DNA of 64,000 bases. Origin: Elymus sibiricus. Its lineage: Eukaryota; Streptophyta; Magnoliopsida; Poales; Poaceae. Below the pieces are notes generated by a model, which was given only the letters and a program-made list of their open reading frames with translations, was not told the origin of the DNA and did no database searches. The stretch lies in NCBI GenBank assembly GCA_039707655.1, contig CM077665.1, positions 135,799,148 through 135,863,147 on the forward strand, given 5' to 3'. This document shows positions 45,018 through 55,704 of this stretch, one piece after another. The number at the start of each line of letters is the position of its first letter. Position 1 is the stretch's first letter. The translations under genes were made by a program, and so were the position numbers.

Positions 45018-45147
45018 AGTTCTTGAGGGGTGACTCTGCCAACAAAGTTCACTCACATTCATTTTTCGCAAGGAGTATTTGCAATCAACTCCAAACTTAT
45101 GCAATAGTTCAAGGAGTCACACATTCCCTCAAAGGTAAGCAAGGGAC
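45018..45147 (+). other. Non-coding G2 sequence before F
   Basis: It is collinear with G1 4236-4365 and ends in gggac (45143-45147), the left TSD of F. No coding frame. Confidence 0.6.
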
Positions 45148-46055
45148 TATCGGCGTTCTGGGAATGGGGGTACCCAGACCTGCCTGCCTGCGGGCCAGGG
45201 CATGGCCCACTTTGTCACCAAATCGCAACCATGTGCAGCCCCACTAGGGACAAGGCCCTCGTGAGGCCCCTAGGTTCGCGAGGAGGAGCAGCGTCAAGAC
45301 CAGCAAGGGATAGGCCTCCCCAGGCCCCCTCCAGAGTGGCGGAGATCTCTATGCAGAGCCCGGACTCAGGAGTCAAAGATGACGCAAGGAAGGACAGGCG
45401 GGCGCCACCGCGCCAGGCAGAGCAGTTTCCTCTTTGGTGCAAAGGGAGCAAGGACGTACGCGGGTTCCCAAAGCACCCGCCAAAGGTTTCCATTCCGGTG
45501 AAACAAGACCATGACCATGAGCCCCGCAGGACGGATGCCATCGCCGAGCCCACCTCTGCGTCGTCGACAGCTACTTTGCAGGCGAAGACCGCCTTTGGAT
45601 AGGGCGGCGGTGTACTCCTGTCCCCCTTCGAATTTGGCCGTTGTGGGATCCCTTCCCGCCATTGCGATAAGGGAAGACCCGGGCCACCGCTATATATAGA
45701 GGCTAGGCTGCACCGTAGAAGAGGATCCGAAACCGGCCCATCCACTCATCCATCACCAAGCCAACAGAGGGTCAAGAACACCTCAGGAGTGCCCTCACGA
45801 GGCTCCGAAACACTGTACTAGTTCATCCACCACACCTCCTCGAGAGGCAATCCACCAAAGCAGGAGTAGGGAATTACGCTTCGCAGCGGCCCGAACCTGG
45901 GTAAACCACCGTGTTCATCTTCTTCCTCGTCATCGTGCGAGTTCATCGTTGAGTCCATCGAGTAGCGAGCTAGGTAGGGCGAGAGGCTGCAGGGGATCTT
46001 CGCACACGCCCCTGTGTTCGAATCTTAAGGGTTTTGCGGAGCCCGAAATCTGACA
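45148..46055 (+). repeat. 5' LTR of F, TATA box 45691-45699
   Basis: 908 bases ending GCCCGAAATCTGACA. TATA (tatatatag) at 45691-45699. The TG at the very start has mutated to TA. Matches 52113-53023. Confidence 0.88.
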
Positions 46056-46075
46056 TTTGGCATGCCAGGTAGGGG
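46056..46075 (+). promoter_or_regulatory. Primer-binding site of F
   Basis: TTTGGCATGCCAGGTAGGGG directly after the LTR. It corresponds to the D site (TTTGGCGCGCCAGGTAG) with two substitutions in the central palindrome. Confidence 0.7.
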
Positions 46076-46125
46076 GCGTGTCGAAATCTTCCTCAGGCCT
46101 CGCCTCGCCTCCGCTCGCCGCACTC

Positions 46126-47334
46126 ATGGCAAAAGGACGTCGAGCCCGCGCTAAGCGGCGGGCTGCCCGTGTGGCGCGGCCGGCGCCGGCGGGCCCTGGC
46201 ACCTCTCGTCGCTCTGCCTCCCCGTCAGCGGGCGCCGTCACGGGCCGGACCCTCAACGGGAGCTGGGGGCTGCCGCCTTCACCAACCACACAGCACTCCC
46301 CCGTCGCCCCGGCCCTTCCCCGCGTTCGGGCCGCGCCGCCACTCTTCCGAGTCTCCCATGACCCAACGCACAGACATGTCGCGCTCCTCGTGGCGCACGA
46401 GCTACAGCGCCAACACGCTGCCCGCGACCGCCGCATCGACGAAGCCAGGTGCGCCCCTGGGCGCGCCACCGCCACCGACGAGACCCAGGTGTATCTCAGC
46501 GAGGCTCACGCCCGTGAACTCGCTCGACCGGCGGGCACGGCCCCTTGGCCACACGTGCGTGCTCGGGACGTCCGCGGCGGCCCGCACTCGCCGGGGACCT
46601 GGCCCGACCCGGCGGAGGCACGGGAGCCGGCCGCAGGCACCGGCAGAGACCGGTGGGAGGTGCTGACCACACGAGAGGGGCGTCGCCTCGCGCCTCTCGG
46701 CACGCTCGCCGGGATCAGGGAGGAGGACCGGAGTCTCGACTACGCCGGTGCCCAGGGGCTCGTACAACTCTACAATGACCATGTTGACGCGCGCCCGGGC
46801 CATGAAGGGAGTAGCACCGGCTACCACGGCGACAGGAGGCGAATACGCAACTTCGCGGGCAGCCCCCGCGTGGGCTGGTATGTGCGGCCTCGCGGGGGCG
46901 GCTTGCGGGGCTGGCCTCGTGAGGATGCCCGGCACGGGGACCTTCGTGCGGCACGCCCGTTGCTAGGGAGCTGCCTTGAGCAGGCGTCTGGGTCTGGGGA
47001 TCGGGGGGTCACTTGCCTGGGAATGGAGGGTAGAACATGCGCCCTTGTCCCCGGGCCAGGTGGCCCCAGCTTGGGGACGGAGGGTGGAACACACGCCCAT
47101 GTCTCTAGGCCAGACGATCCCAACCTGGAGACAGAGGGTGGAACATATGCCCATGTCTCCGGGGCGCGCGACGCCCGCTCGGAGACGGAGGTTGGAACAT
47201 ACGCCCATGTCTCCGGGACGGGTTTCGTTCGATCACCAGCGGGCGATCATGTACTCGCCCATGTCCCTAGGCCCGGCTCCCCCGACCTGGGGGCAGGGCC
47301 CCGAGTACCAGCATGGGAACCCCGGGTACCCTAG
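46126..47334 (+). CDS. Gag-like ORF of F, 402 codons, with C-terminal tandem repeats
   Basis: ATG at 46126, 70 bases after the LTR, open to the stop at 47332-47334. The N-terminus is strongly basic (MAKGRRARAKRRAARVAR). The middle has HVALLVAHELQRQHAARDRR, which resembles the start of the D gag-like ORF. The C-terminal third is five tandem repeats of about 19 residues around TEGGTYAHVSG (about 47020-47290). I see no core Gag domain or zinc knuckle, so it would be a truncated or specialised nucleic-acid-binding protein. The frame is uninterrupted, but the GC-rich composition favours open frames and expression is unproven. Confidence 0.45.
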   Translation: MAKGRRARAKRRAARVARPAPAGPGTSRRSASPSAGAVTGRTLNGSWGLPPSPTTQHSPVAPALPRVRAAPPLFRVSHDPTHRHVALLVAHELQRQHAARDRRIDEARCAPGRATATDETQVYLSEAHARELARPAGTAPWPHVRARDVRGGPHSPGTWPDPAEAREPAAGTGRDRWEVLTTREGRRLAPLGTLAGIREEDRSLDYAGAQGLVQLYNDHVDARPGHEGSSTGYHGDRRRIRNFAGSPRVGWYVRPRGGGLRGWPREDARHGDLRAARPLLGSCLEQASGSGDRGVTCLGMEGRTCALVPGPGGPSLGTEGGTHAHVSRPDDPNLETEGGTYAHVSGARDARSETEVGTYAHVSGTGFVRSPAGDHVLAHVPRPGSPDLGAGPRVPAWEPRVP

Positions 47335-48869
47335 CGAGGCGCGCTGGGGCACCGCCCGGGGAGCCCAGGACCTTCTTCTGGGGCGGGCCTTCCCGTCGGA
47401 GAGCGCAAGGGGTTCCCCCTACGCTCGAGGGCCCGCCCGGAGCAGAGCCTACTTCGCAGCGACAAACCTGGGGCTGGGAGTGGGCTTCATGTCCGCGAGG
47501 GATGGAGCTCCCTATACGCCCCCGGGACCAACCCGTGACACTCTCACATAATAATGAGTGGGCTGTATATGCCCGGAGCCCCCCGAGGACGCAGAGGGGT
47601 TCCTCCCATGCAATGTGGCAACCATAGCTCCGCGCTGGCGGAGAAGTCAACACTGCCCACCAATGGCTATGCCCATGCAACGTGGATGCCCTACGCTCAG
47701 TGCTGGGGGAAGACGAAGATGAAAACTACCCTAAAAAGCCGGACGCGGCCGTTTTCTCGCTCTTTTTTGTATTCCAAATTGCAACGTTCGAGAATCCTTT
47801 TTGTGCTCGAACCTGTTGGAAGTTCGAGGATTTCGTAACTCTATGTTTAAAAGAAAAAGGGGCGGGGACTTTTTCTCTCTTCGTTCTCTCGTTTAACTGA
47901 TCTTGAGTTCTCTTTTTCCGGATTGGTGTTTCGCAAGAAGCCATGCGCTCCGGCCCTCCCCGAGGCGCCTCGGAGCTGGATAGCCAGGTCCAAGTTGCCT
48001 CAGGGACTTGCATCTTTTGGCAGTCGACCCCCACTCGGGGGCGCCGACCGCAGCTCGGTAACACATCATGGAGTCTCGGAGGCCCCTGGGCGTCCTGAGG
48101 CAGTATGCGGCAGGACGAAATGGGGATCGCTCGAGCGTCAAAGGGGGCTCCTGAGCATCGAGCCTCAGGAGCCTCACTGGTCAAGTAGCCACTCGCCCCT
48201 TGATGTCGTCCTTGGTGATCCGGTCGGCATTAAGGGTGCCGGGGCCCCACCTCGTGAAGTGCGTCCAGGTGATCCGGTCGTACCTAACGGTGGTAGGGAA
48301 ATGTGCGGGACTGGGACCTGCCGACGTAGAGCCGCTTGAGCGTCAGGGGGGGCTCCTGAGCATCGAGCCTCAGGAGCCTTACCGGTCACAAAGCCACTCG
48401 CCCCTTGATGCCGTCCTTGGTGATCCGGTCGCTATCGAGGGTGCCGAGGCCTGACCTCGTAGTTGCGTCCTGGTGATCCGGTCGTATGCTGCGGTGGTCG
48501 GGAAATGTGCGGGACTGGAGCCTGCAGACACAGAGTGCTGAAAGGGCTCCCGACTCGCCTCACTCATGTGAAGGGGAAATCCCCAGGACGTCCGAACCCC
48601 TCCCCAGGCGCCACAGCTAAACCCCTCTGACACCGAAGGCTTCCGCAAGCGCGACAACTGGATTGGCAGCGACCCCGAACAAGAGGAAGCGCGGCGCTAC
48701 ACACCTCGTCATTTGGGGACACATTCAAGGGTATTTTCCAAAATACATAAAAGTTGCCACTAGGCTGCATGCATAACCCTGTCAGGAGAACAAGAAGGCT
48801 ACTCAAGGGGGCACGCCGTCGCCGCTACTCTTGCCACCACTACCCGGCTACGGCCCTGCGCTTCCCGGC
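47335..48869. other. Non-coding middle of F with hairpin repeats
   Basis: About 47530-47725 is the block shared with D (31137-31420). The region 47750-47930 is AT-rich. Two 205-base units follow, with hairpins ctcctgag ... ctcaggag at 48148-48171 and 48353-48376, as in D. There is no coding frame. In a full Gypsy element pol would lie here. Confidence 0.55.
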
Positions 48870-51776
48870 TCAAGCACTGCCCTCGGCTTCATCCGAAGAA
48901 AGCTCCGCTATCAGGTCATCCACATGGTCCCTGACCCACTCGGCGAGAGTAGCACGGGTCACTTCAGGCACAAGACCAAGGACCGCTTCAAAATTGAAGT
49001 GCGGGTCGAGACGAAGGAGGTGGCTGAAGATGCTCGAGGCCGCCCGCTCGAGGAGGTCGTGGCGCTTCTCCTCCACAAGCACGCGGATCTTCACCGCGCC
49101 CTCCTCAAGGCACTCCACGACCCTGGAAAAGAAGCCCAGGTACCCGGCATTGTCTGGAACTAAGGAGCTCGAGACGCTCGCTCCACAGATGTCGCTCAAG
49201 GCCCGGGTAGCCCTCCTCTCAAGGGACCGGAACATCTGGGAGCGCACGTGCTGGAGGCCGCGAGCACGGCCCGCCTCGTCCGAAGCCTTTTCTACTAGGG
49301 AAGCAACGCCTTTCACTTGTTTATAGAGAAAGGCTAGCTCGGCCTCGGCAGCAGCCTGGGCGTCCATCGCGGCTCGCCAGCGCCCCTCCTCCTGGTTTAA
49401 CCTTTTCTTGAGGACATCAACCTCGCCTTTCAGGTGGTCGCGACGCTTGCAGAAACAAGACTCCTGGAGCTTCAGCTTCGCGCGGTAGTCCTGGAGAAGG
49501 GAACGCCAAGCCTGTGCCACCTTGTTGTCGACCTCCTCTTGGAACTTCGCCTCGCGGGAGGCAAGGGACTCCTCGGCGAGCGACGCCTGGCGCTCCCTCA
49601 CCTCCAGCCTCTCCTGCTCCAAGCTCTGCTCCAGCACCTCCAACTTCAACCAGTCAACAGGCGCTCGGGGGCTCACGCCGGTGGGGAGGAACTCGGTTGA
49701 CGGGCCCTCAAGAGTGGGCCTCCGCATCTGGATCAGCCCTTCAAGGTCGGCATTGAAGGCTTGAAGCTCCCTGAAGCGTTCCTCAGAGGCCCTGCGCCGG
49801 CAGTCGGCTTCCTGGGCCTCGGCAAGGGCGCACTCGCGGGCCTCCATCGCCGCGGCAAGGGACTCCTCAGCCTTTGTGCGAGCGCGCTCGCGCTGCAAGC
49901 GGCCGAAGTTCACGGCGACCTCAAGCTGATGCCATCCCTACGCAAGGCGCTGGCGCTCCGCCTCCAAGCAGGCATCATTGTTGGCGAGCTCCACCCCTAG
50001 GCGCCCTAGCGCTTCCGCCGCGGTTTGGAGCAGGCCCCATCGCGCGGCGCTCAGATCACCCGCGAGCTGAAGAGCCCAACCAGGGTCCCCGCCTCCCCCA
50101 GGGTGGACGGGGGAGGCATCCGAGGAACCGCCCATCCCAGACGCGTGCCCGGGGGCTGGGGGCTCCCGCGCAACAACTCCGGGAGAAGGACGCGCCACCT
50201 GAGGCCTCACGTCACCAAGCAAAGGGGGCCCAAGGGTGCAGCGCGGCATGCCCCCAGGAAGGACCACGGGCGGGGGAAGCGGTCCCATCCTAGGGAGCTG
50301 GAGGCCACGGGCAAAGAAAACCGCAGGGAACTCGTGCTCGAGGCCTCCCGACGGCCGAGCGGGCTCAGGTGTGGGCGCTTCGGCGGCCCGAACCCCACGG
50401 CCGACGGGGGACGAGACTGCAAGAAGCTCGGCGGCCGCAAGAATGGGCGGCGCCGACCCATCTCTCCCTTCACCGGTGGGGAGCCTGCGAAACAGAAGCT
50501 CATAAGAAGGGCGCCAAAAGGAAAATCTAGGGGGCGCGGGCACTTACTCATCCACGGCAATCCACTTCCTCTTCATCGGCGTCCATGGCGCCGAGGAGCG
50601 GCCGCCCCTGGGCGCCTTCCTCATCCGGCCGGCCCGGGGATCGGGGGACGATGAACCGGCGACCGGCACCTGACCCTCGGCGGCGGAGACGGCGACCTTC
50701 ACCATCGACGGGGCGTCACCCACGACCTCGGGCTGACTCAAAGCAGGAACTGAAGAAGCGGACAGCGAAGGGCGCTCCACCTCGGCCACGGGAGAGGCGG
50801 CGCCCACCAAGTTCCCGCGGGCCAGGGCCCCCGAGAAAGGGGCATCCTGAGGGCGCACCCCCTCCGGAGGAAGGAGCCCACACTCATCGAAACGCGGCAT
50901 CTTCAAGACGAGGGCTTCCCGGTCCTTGTAGTTGTACAAGGGAAGACCACCCCGGGGAAGCTCGTCAGGTTCCCCGCCGGTCAGGCGGCGGAGCCACTCG
51001 CGCAACACGTTGGGGGAGAGAGGCAGGACTTGGATCCTCATGGGATCGCGGGGGCCTGTGAAGGCCCACATTAGACGGGAATGGCACTGAATAGGAGCAA
51101 TGCGCCGGCGTGTGAACTCCCACACCACCATCGCCATCGTCACGCCCACCTTCTTCAGCCTCGCCAGCCTGGCTAGGACTGGCGCAAGCCTACGGTCGGC
51201 AAGCTCCTCGTGCCTCCACCCGCGATCCGGCACTACGGGGGCCGACGGGAGTTGGAAGAGAGGGTCAACCTCGGCAGCGTTGACGTACACCCACTGCTGC
51301 CGGAATCCTTCTGCTTCCGAAGAGAGTCCGGCGTCGAGGGCCCCCCCGGCCGATGCGCCCGCTGCTCTCAAGGACACAGACCCAGAGCATTGTTCCCCCG
51401 AGACCAATTCAAGGGAGAAGAAGTGGCGCAACAAGGCCACAGAGGGGGAGACACCAACAAAGGCCTCACACAGGAACGCGAAGGCCGAGAGGAGGACAAG
51501 GGAACCAGGGTTAAGGTGGAGCACGTGGATCCGGTTGTGCGAAAGGATGGCGGAGAGGAAGCTTGAGAATGGCGGTAGTACACCCGAGAGAAGGGCGTGG
51601 ATATGAAGGGGGACAGCGGGGGCATCCAGCTCGCTCTGAGGCCGCGAGCCTGGCCAGATCTTGGTGGCCCCCCACTCATTGGAGCCGGCGGTGACCACCA
51701 GCTGAACCTTCTCCAACCCCTCCAAGTTCACCACCGATGACTGGCCCAACGCGGGCTTAGGCGCCAACGCGGCCAT
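48870..51776 (-). pseudogene. Two-exon antisense gene of F: PF04195 domain plus coiled coil
   Basis: The minus-strand start is ATG at 51776 (MAALAPKPALGQSS). Exon 1 is 51776-50548 and exon 2 is 50484-48870. The intron of 63 bases begins GTAAGTG and ends TTTCGCAG, and phase 2 closes. Exon 1 holds the putative gypsy-type transposon domain PF04195 (HIHALLSGVLPPFSSFLSAI, FLCEAFVGVSPSVALLRHFF) and ends KRKWIAVDE, as D ends ALVDE at the same junction. Exon 2 is Pro-rich, then Glu/Arg-rich coiled coil (LEQSLEQERLEVRERQASL), then GYLGFFSRVVECLEEG and an acidic end. One TAG at 49938-49940 breaks exon 2; without it the product would be about 947 residues. It is antisense to the element's own transcription. 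Confidence 0.68.
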
Positions 51777-52096
51777 CAGCACCCAAAAGCCTTCGCCTTC
51801 TCCCTTCTTCGGAGCCACGACAAGGGGGCTGAGGCAGCGCACGCGCAGGGATTCGGCAAAAAGGGTGAGAGCCACGGGACAGGGGAGAACGGACGGCAAA
51901 ATCGACGGGGGACAAAGGCGGCTCGGTGGCGTGTGCCGGACGACTCGACAAACTTGGCAATGGCCGGTCCGGTGTGGGAGAGAGGGACCGACGGCCCCTC
52001 TGGCTGCCGCATATGAAGCCTGGCCCGCAGGCATTTGGGGCCCGCGGCGTTTCGGGCCATCCTCAAGGCTTCGCCCCGAAGCCAGCTCGCGCGCCT
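51777..52096 (-). promoter_or_regulatory. Upstream region of the F antisense gene
   Basis: This lies between the antisense ATG and the polypurine tract/3' LTR. It is GC-rich, and the long frame continuing upstream of the ATG is compositional. I do not see as clear a TATA box as in B and D. The promoter role is by position only. Confidence 0.35.
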
Positions 52097-52112
52097 TGGG
52101 CCCAGGGGCTAC
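52097..52112 (+). other. Polypurine tract of F
   Basis: TGGGCCCAGGGGCTAC immediately before the 3' LTR, matching D (minus 28413-28431) and H (2810-2823). Confidence 0.7.
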
Positions 52113-53023
52113 TGTCGGTGTTCTGGGAACGGGGGTACCCAGACCTGCCTGCCTGCGGGCCAAGGCATGGCCCACTTCGTCAGCAAATCACAACCAGGTG
52201 AAGCCCCACTCGGGACAAGGCCCTCGTGAGGCCCCTAGGCTCGCGAGGAGGAGCAACGTCAAGACCGGCAAGGGATAGGCCTCCCCAGGCCCCCTCCGGA
52301 GCGGCGGACATCTCTATGCAGAGCCCGGCCTCAGGAGTCAAAGATGACGCAAGGAAGGACAGGCGGGCGCCAGCGCGCCAGGCGGAGCAGTTTCCTCTTT
52401 GGTGCAAAGGGAGCAAGGACGTACGCGGGTTCCCAAAGCACCCGCCAAAGGTTTCCATTCCGGTGAAACAAGACCACGACCACGAGCCCCGCAGGACGGA
52501 TGTCATCGCCGAGCTCACCTCTGTGTCGTCGACAGCTACTTTGCAGGCGAAGGCTGCCTTTGGACAGGGCGGGGGTGTACTCCTGTCCCCCTTCGAATTT
52601 GGCCGTTGTGGGATCCCTTCCCGCCATTGCGATAAGGGAAGAGGACCCGGGCCACCGCTATATATAGAGGCTAGGCTGCACCGTAGAAGGGGATCCGAAA
52701 CCGGCCCATCCACTCATCCATCACCAAGCCGACAAAGGGCCAAGAACACCTCTGGAGCGCCCTCACGAGGCTCCGAAACACTGTACTAGTTCATCCACCA
52801 CAGCTCCTCGAGAGGTAATCCACCAAAGCAGCAGTAGGGTATTACGCTTCGTAGCGGCCCGAACTTGGGTAAACCACCGTGTTCATCTTCTTCCTCGTCA
52901 TCGTGCGAGTTCATCATTGAGTCCATCGAGTAGCGAGCAAGGTAGGGCGAGAGGCTGCAGGGGATCTTTGCACACGCCCCTGTGTTCGAATCGTAAGGGT
53001 TTTGCGGAGCCCGAAATCCGACA
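52113..53023 (+). repeat. 3' LTR of F, TATA box 52659-52667
   Basis: 911 bases from TGTCGGTGTTCTGGG to CCGAAATCCGACA, followed by the TSD gggac (53024-53028). TATA (tatatatag) at 52659-52667. Confidence 0.88.
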
Positions 53024-53028
53024 GGGAC

Positions 53029-54576
53029 AAGGTATGTAATGTATCAATAGACATCATCATATTTGTATTGCACTCCATATCCATAAATATCCTTGTATTT
53101 GTTCCTTGTGTGGGACTAACCCATGTAGGTGAGAAGACTATAAAACAACAAGGATTGTTCCCACCTGAAGATGATCTTCATCAACAATGAGCATCCGCCA
53201 CTACATCACCTACATGAAGTCTTGAATGACAAAACCCAAGGTTAGTTTGTCCCACTTAGGGGGGATGTCAAATCAAGGGGGAGCTTTACTCTAAGACTTG
53301 AGTTAAAGCATCTCATAAGATGTGACCACATTAAAAGCTTTATGTAAAAGTGACAACCCCACTTGTGCTTAAACAATGAGTATGACCTATGATCATGTAT
53401 TCTTACTTGGATCCAAAGTTAATATACCCATATATAGATGACTATGTCGTCGCCAAAGTGCTTGGTAGATACTAGAGTAGTATTGCATGTTTTCCATGAT
53501 TTCATTCGACATTCTTATGTGTGAGCATGTTGGTATGCATATTTTTACTCATTCGAGGATATTCAATTGTTGTTATTTGGCTTTCATTTTCTTTGGCAAC
53601 TAGATATAGAAGACTGTCTAAGTACCTTCCTCTAGCTATCTATGCTTTCTAGTCTCAAATTTGATTCATGCTTCATCACAAAATTTGAGCAAGCACTTTT
53701 CGAACCCTCTGTGTGAGGAGCAATCGGAGTTCCGTTTCGACAAAAGCTAACTTCCAAAACCTTCCATGTGCCACTTGGTGTAACCAACTCCAGAAACTCG
53801 GTATCACCAAAGCATAAGGGTTGATCTGGTTTTTGAACCTCGGTACCACCGATTTGATAATCTTGGCTTCATCAAGTTTCTGTCTCTGACAGTTAGGAAA
53901 CTCGGTGGCACCGAATTCCTAAATCGGTGTCACCGACAGCAATAGTATATATATATATCTCCGCGTACCCGAGATTGAAAATTTCTTCAACACTTCGGCC
54001 TCCCGCACCCCTTTGCTGCCGCTGCTCGTGTCTTCGGACTTGCTCCTCGCCTCCAGCACGCCCTCGCCACCGGAATCCTTCTCCGTCATCGGTAATCTTC
54101 CCCACTGTCAGTGCCATCACAAAACTTCATCGAGTTAGGGTAAAGTTTCGGCCCCTTGTGCGATCTGTTATCTAAATCTCACGCATTAGGACTTATTCCC
54201 CATCGTGCCACTGATTTAAAGGCTTCCATCCTCGAAACAAATCAATTCGATTAGCCGAACAAGAAAATCTAGGTTTAGGGTTCTGCCAACTGAGTTTCGG
54301 TGTCACCGAGTGAAAACAATCGGTACTATCAATTTGGGTTTTAGGGCTCTGAGAACTTTCTTGGTGAGACCGAGTCTTCCTTTTCGACGAAACCAAAAAG
54401 GTGACCAAGTCTCTATGATAGAGGAAGTTAGTCTCGATAGCTCCGAAAACCAAATCTCAGTTGAACCGAAACACATTTTGCAGAATTATAAAACTTTTTA
54501 GTTCAAATTTGCAAAAACATCTATATTTTGTGATGCTTATCCCCTCCACTCCTCTATATCTATTCACAAGGATAGC
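53029..54576 (+). other. Non-coding G2 region with palindromic motifs
   Basis: Collinear with G1 4370-5238 and 37321-37991. It has polypurine runs cttaggggggatg (53255-53267) and aatcaagggggag (about 53271-53283). Near-perfect palindromes are cggtggcaccg (53903-53913) and tcggtgtcaccga (53924-53936), with more at about 54298-54312 and 54363-54375. A (TA)n run is at 53947-53958. No coding frame is recognisable before the ATG at 54577. Confidence 0.6.
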
Positions 54577-55704
54577 ATGTCTGGTTCAGAGGACGGTGAT
54601 AATGATTTCAGGGAACCAAGTGTTGATTTGGAGGCACGCACTAGCCCAGAGGCTAGTTCTTCATCAGAGGACCCTGGCATCTCCAGTTCCCCTGATTTGC
54701 CCAAGGCAGCCACCAGGACCAGAATAAAACTCAACTCAGATGAAGAGGACTCAGACTTTGTACCTGAGGAGGTCCTAGCAAAGAGGCAGCGCGAGAAGGA
54801 GACAGCTGCTAGAAAAAAATTGTTGATGAGGCCACTTCTGTCAAAAGGCCTGTAAGGAAATAGTATGCTAGCTCTGAAGCTATGAGATCATCTGAGAGTG
54901 ATAGGGCAGGAATGACCCCCACTCTTGAGTCACCTAGGACTTCTAAGTCCATGCCCTAGAAGCCACGTCAGAAGAGAGCCAGGAAGAGAGTTGTGCATGT
55001 GATTGGCAGACCTACTTCCATGTATGAAGACCCAGCTGAGGATGAGGAATAAGAAGAGAAAGAACCAATTGCAAAACCCCCTCCTTCCAGGAAGAAGAAG
55101 TTGTTGGATGACGCTATGACTAGCCAAGCTGCATCCAAGGCCAAGTCAACTGCTCCCAAGAAGCCAGCTGCCCCCAAGTCCAAGAGGACAACCAGAGACA
55201 TTCCTCTTGCTGAGAAGAAAAATAGATCTTGCACCATGGATGAAGAGGAAGAGATTGTTCTGCTAAGGAAACTGAGACCCCATTTGCCAAAACACAATGG
55301 TGTAGACCCAGTTGTAGAGGATATGAAAAAGAGAAAGGATCAACGGCTAATGAAGTGGTGAGCAGATGATCCATATGCAATCAGGAGAAGGACTGGTGTA
55401 GATGCTTGCTTCCACACCAAGGAGCAGCAAGATTTTTATTAGACTATCTTATTAGACAAGAGTCCTGCAATTAGTGAGATGAGATATGTTGACTGGAATT
55501 TCATTGAAGAAAATGCTGACTACTTCCCTCATGTGCAAGTGAACTTCAAGGCCATTGATATTGATGCATTTGTTGGCAGAGAGTGCACTGCATGGAATGA
55601 TGAGATGATAATGCAGTTCTACTCCACGAGTCATTTCTATCCAGATGGAAGGATTATATGGATGACTGGGGGCACAAGATACCGGTCTACAGTTGATGAG
55701 TAGG
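54577..55704 (+). pseudogene. Envelope-like late ORF of G2, truncated by L
   Basis: ATG at 54577, with NSDEEDSDFVPEEVLAKRQ as in G1. A run of seven A near 54815 marks a frameshift, and several in-frame stops follow. The core reads KSKRTTRDIPLAEK, MRYVDWNFIEENADYFPHV and AWNDEMIMQFYSTSHFYPDG, parallel to G1. At 55704 the frame is cut by the WHAM-like LTR. The two copies differ in which positions are broken, so the decay came after their separation. The label envelope-like refers to position; no fusion or membrane feature is visible. Confidence 0.58.

Larger units (their letters stand above)
45148..53023 (+). mobile_element. Element F: non-autonomous Gypsy-type element with antisense gene
   Basis: The ends are TATCGGCG (45148; the first dinucleotide is TA instead of TG) and ATCCGACA (53023), with the TSD gggac at 45143-45147 and 53024-53028. 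Layout: 5' LTR, primer site (46056-46075), gag-like ORF (46126-47334), non-coding middle with a 205-base hairpin repeat, antisense gene on the minus strand (48870-51776), polypurine tract and 3' LTR. No protease, reverse transcriptase or integrase is visible. It is the same family as D in opposite orientation. By eye 17 differences occur in the first 247 LTR bases (about 7%). Confidence 0.88.
44599..55704 (+). mobile_element. Element G2: second pol-less Maximus/Sirevirus-like derivative, interrupted by F
   Basis: The segments are 44599-45147 and 53029-55704 (53024-53028 being the TSD copy of F). They are collinear with G1 3821-5238 and 37316-39140: gag C-terminal part, the same non-coding block with polypurine tract and palindromic motifs, then the envelope-like ORF. 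Its gag starts abruptly at 44599 against the K LTR, so its 5' end is lost. At 55704 it is cut by the WHAM-like LTR, and its 3' part should lie right of the window. Confidence 0.72.

Noticed and set aside
51777..52175. N-terminal extension of the F antisense frame into the 3' LTR
   Set aside because: The frame is open upstream, but the extension would start inside the LTR and across the polypurine tract. The ATG at 51776 fits the start of homologous sequence better.
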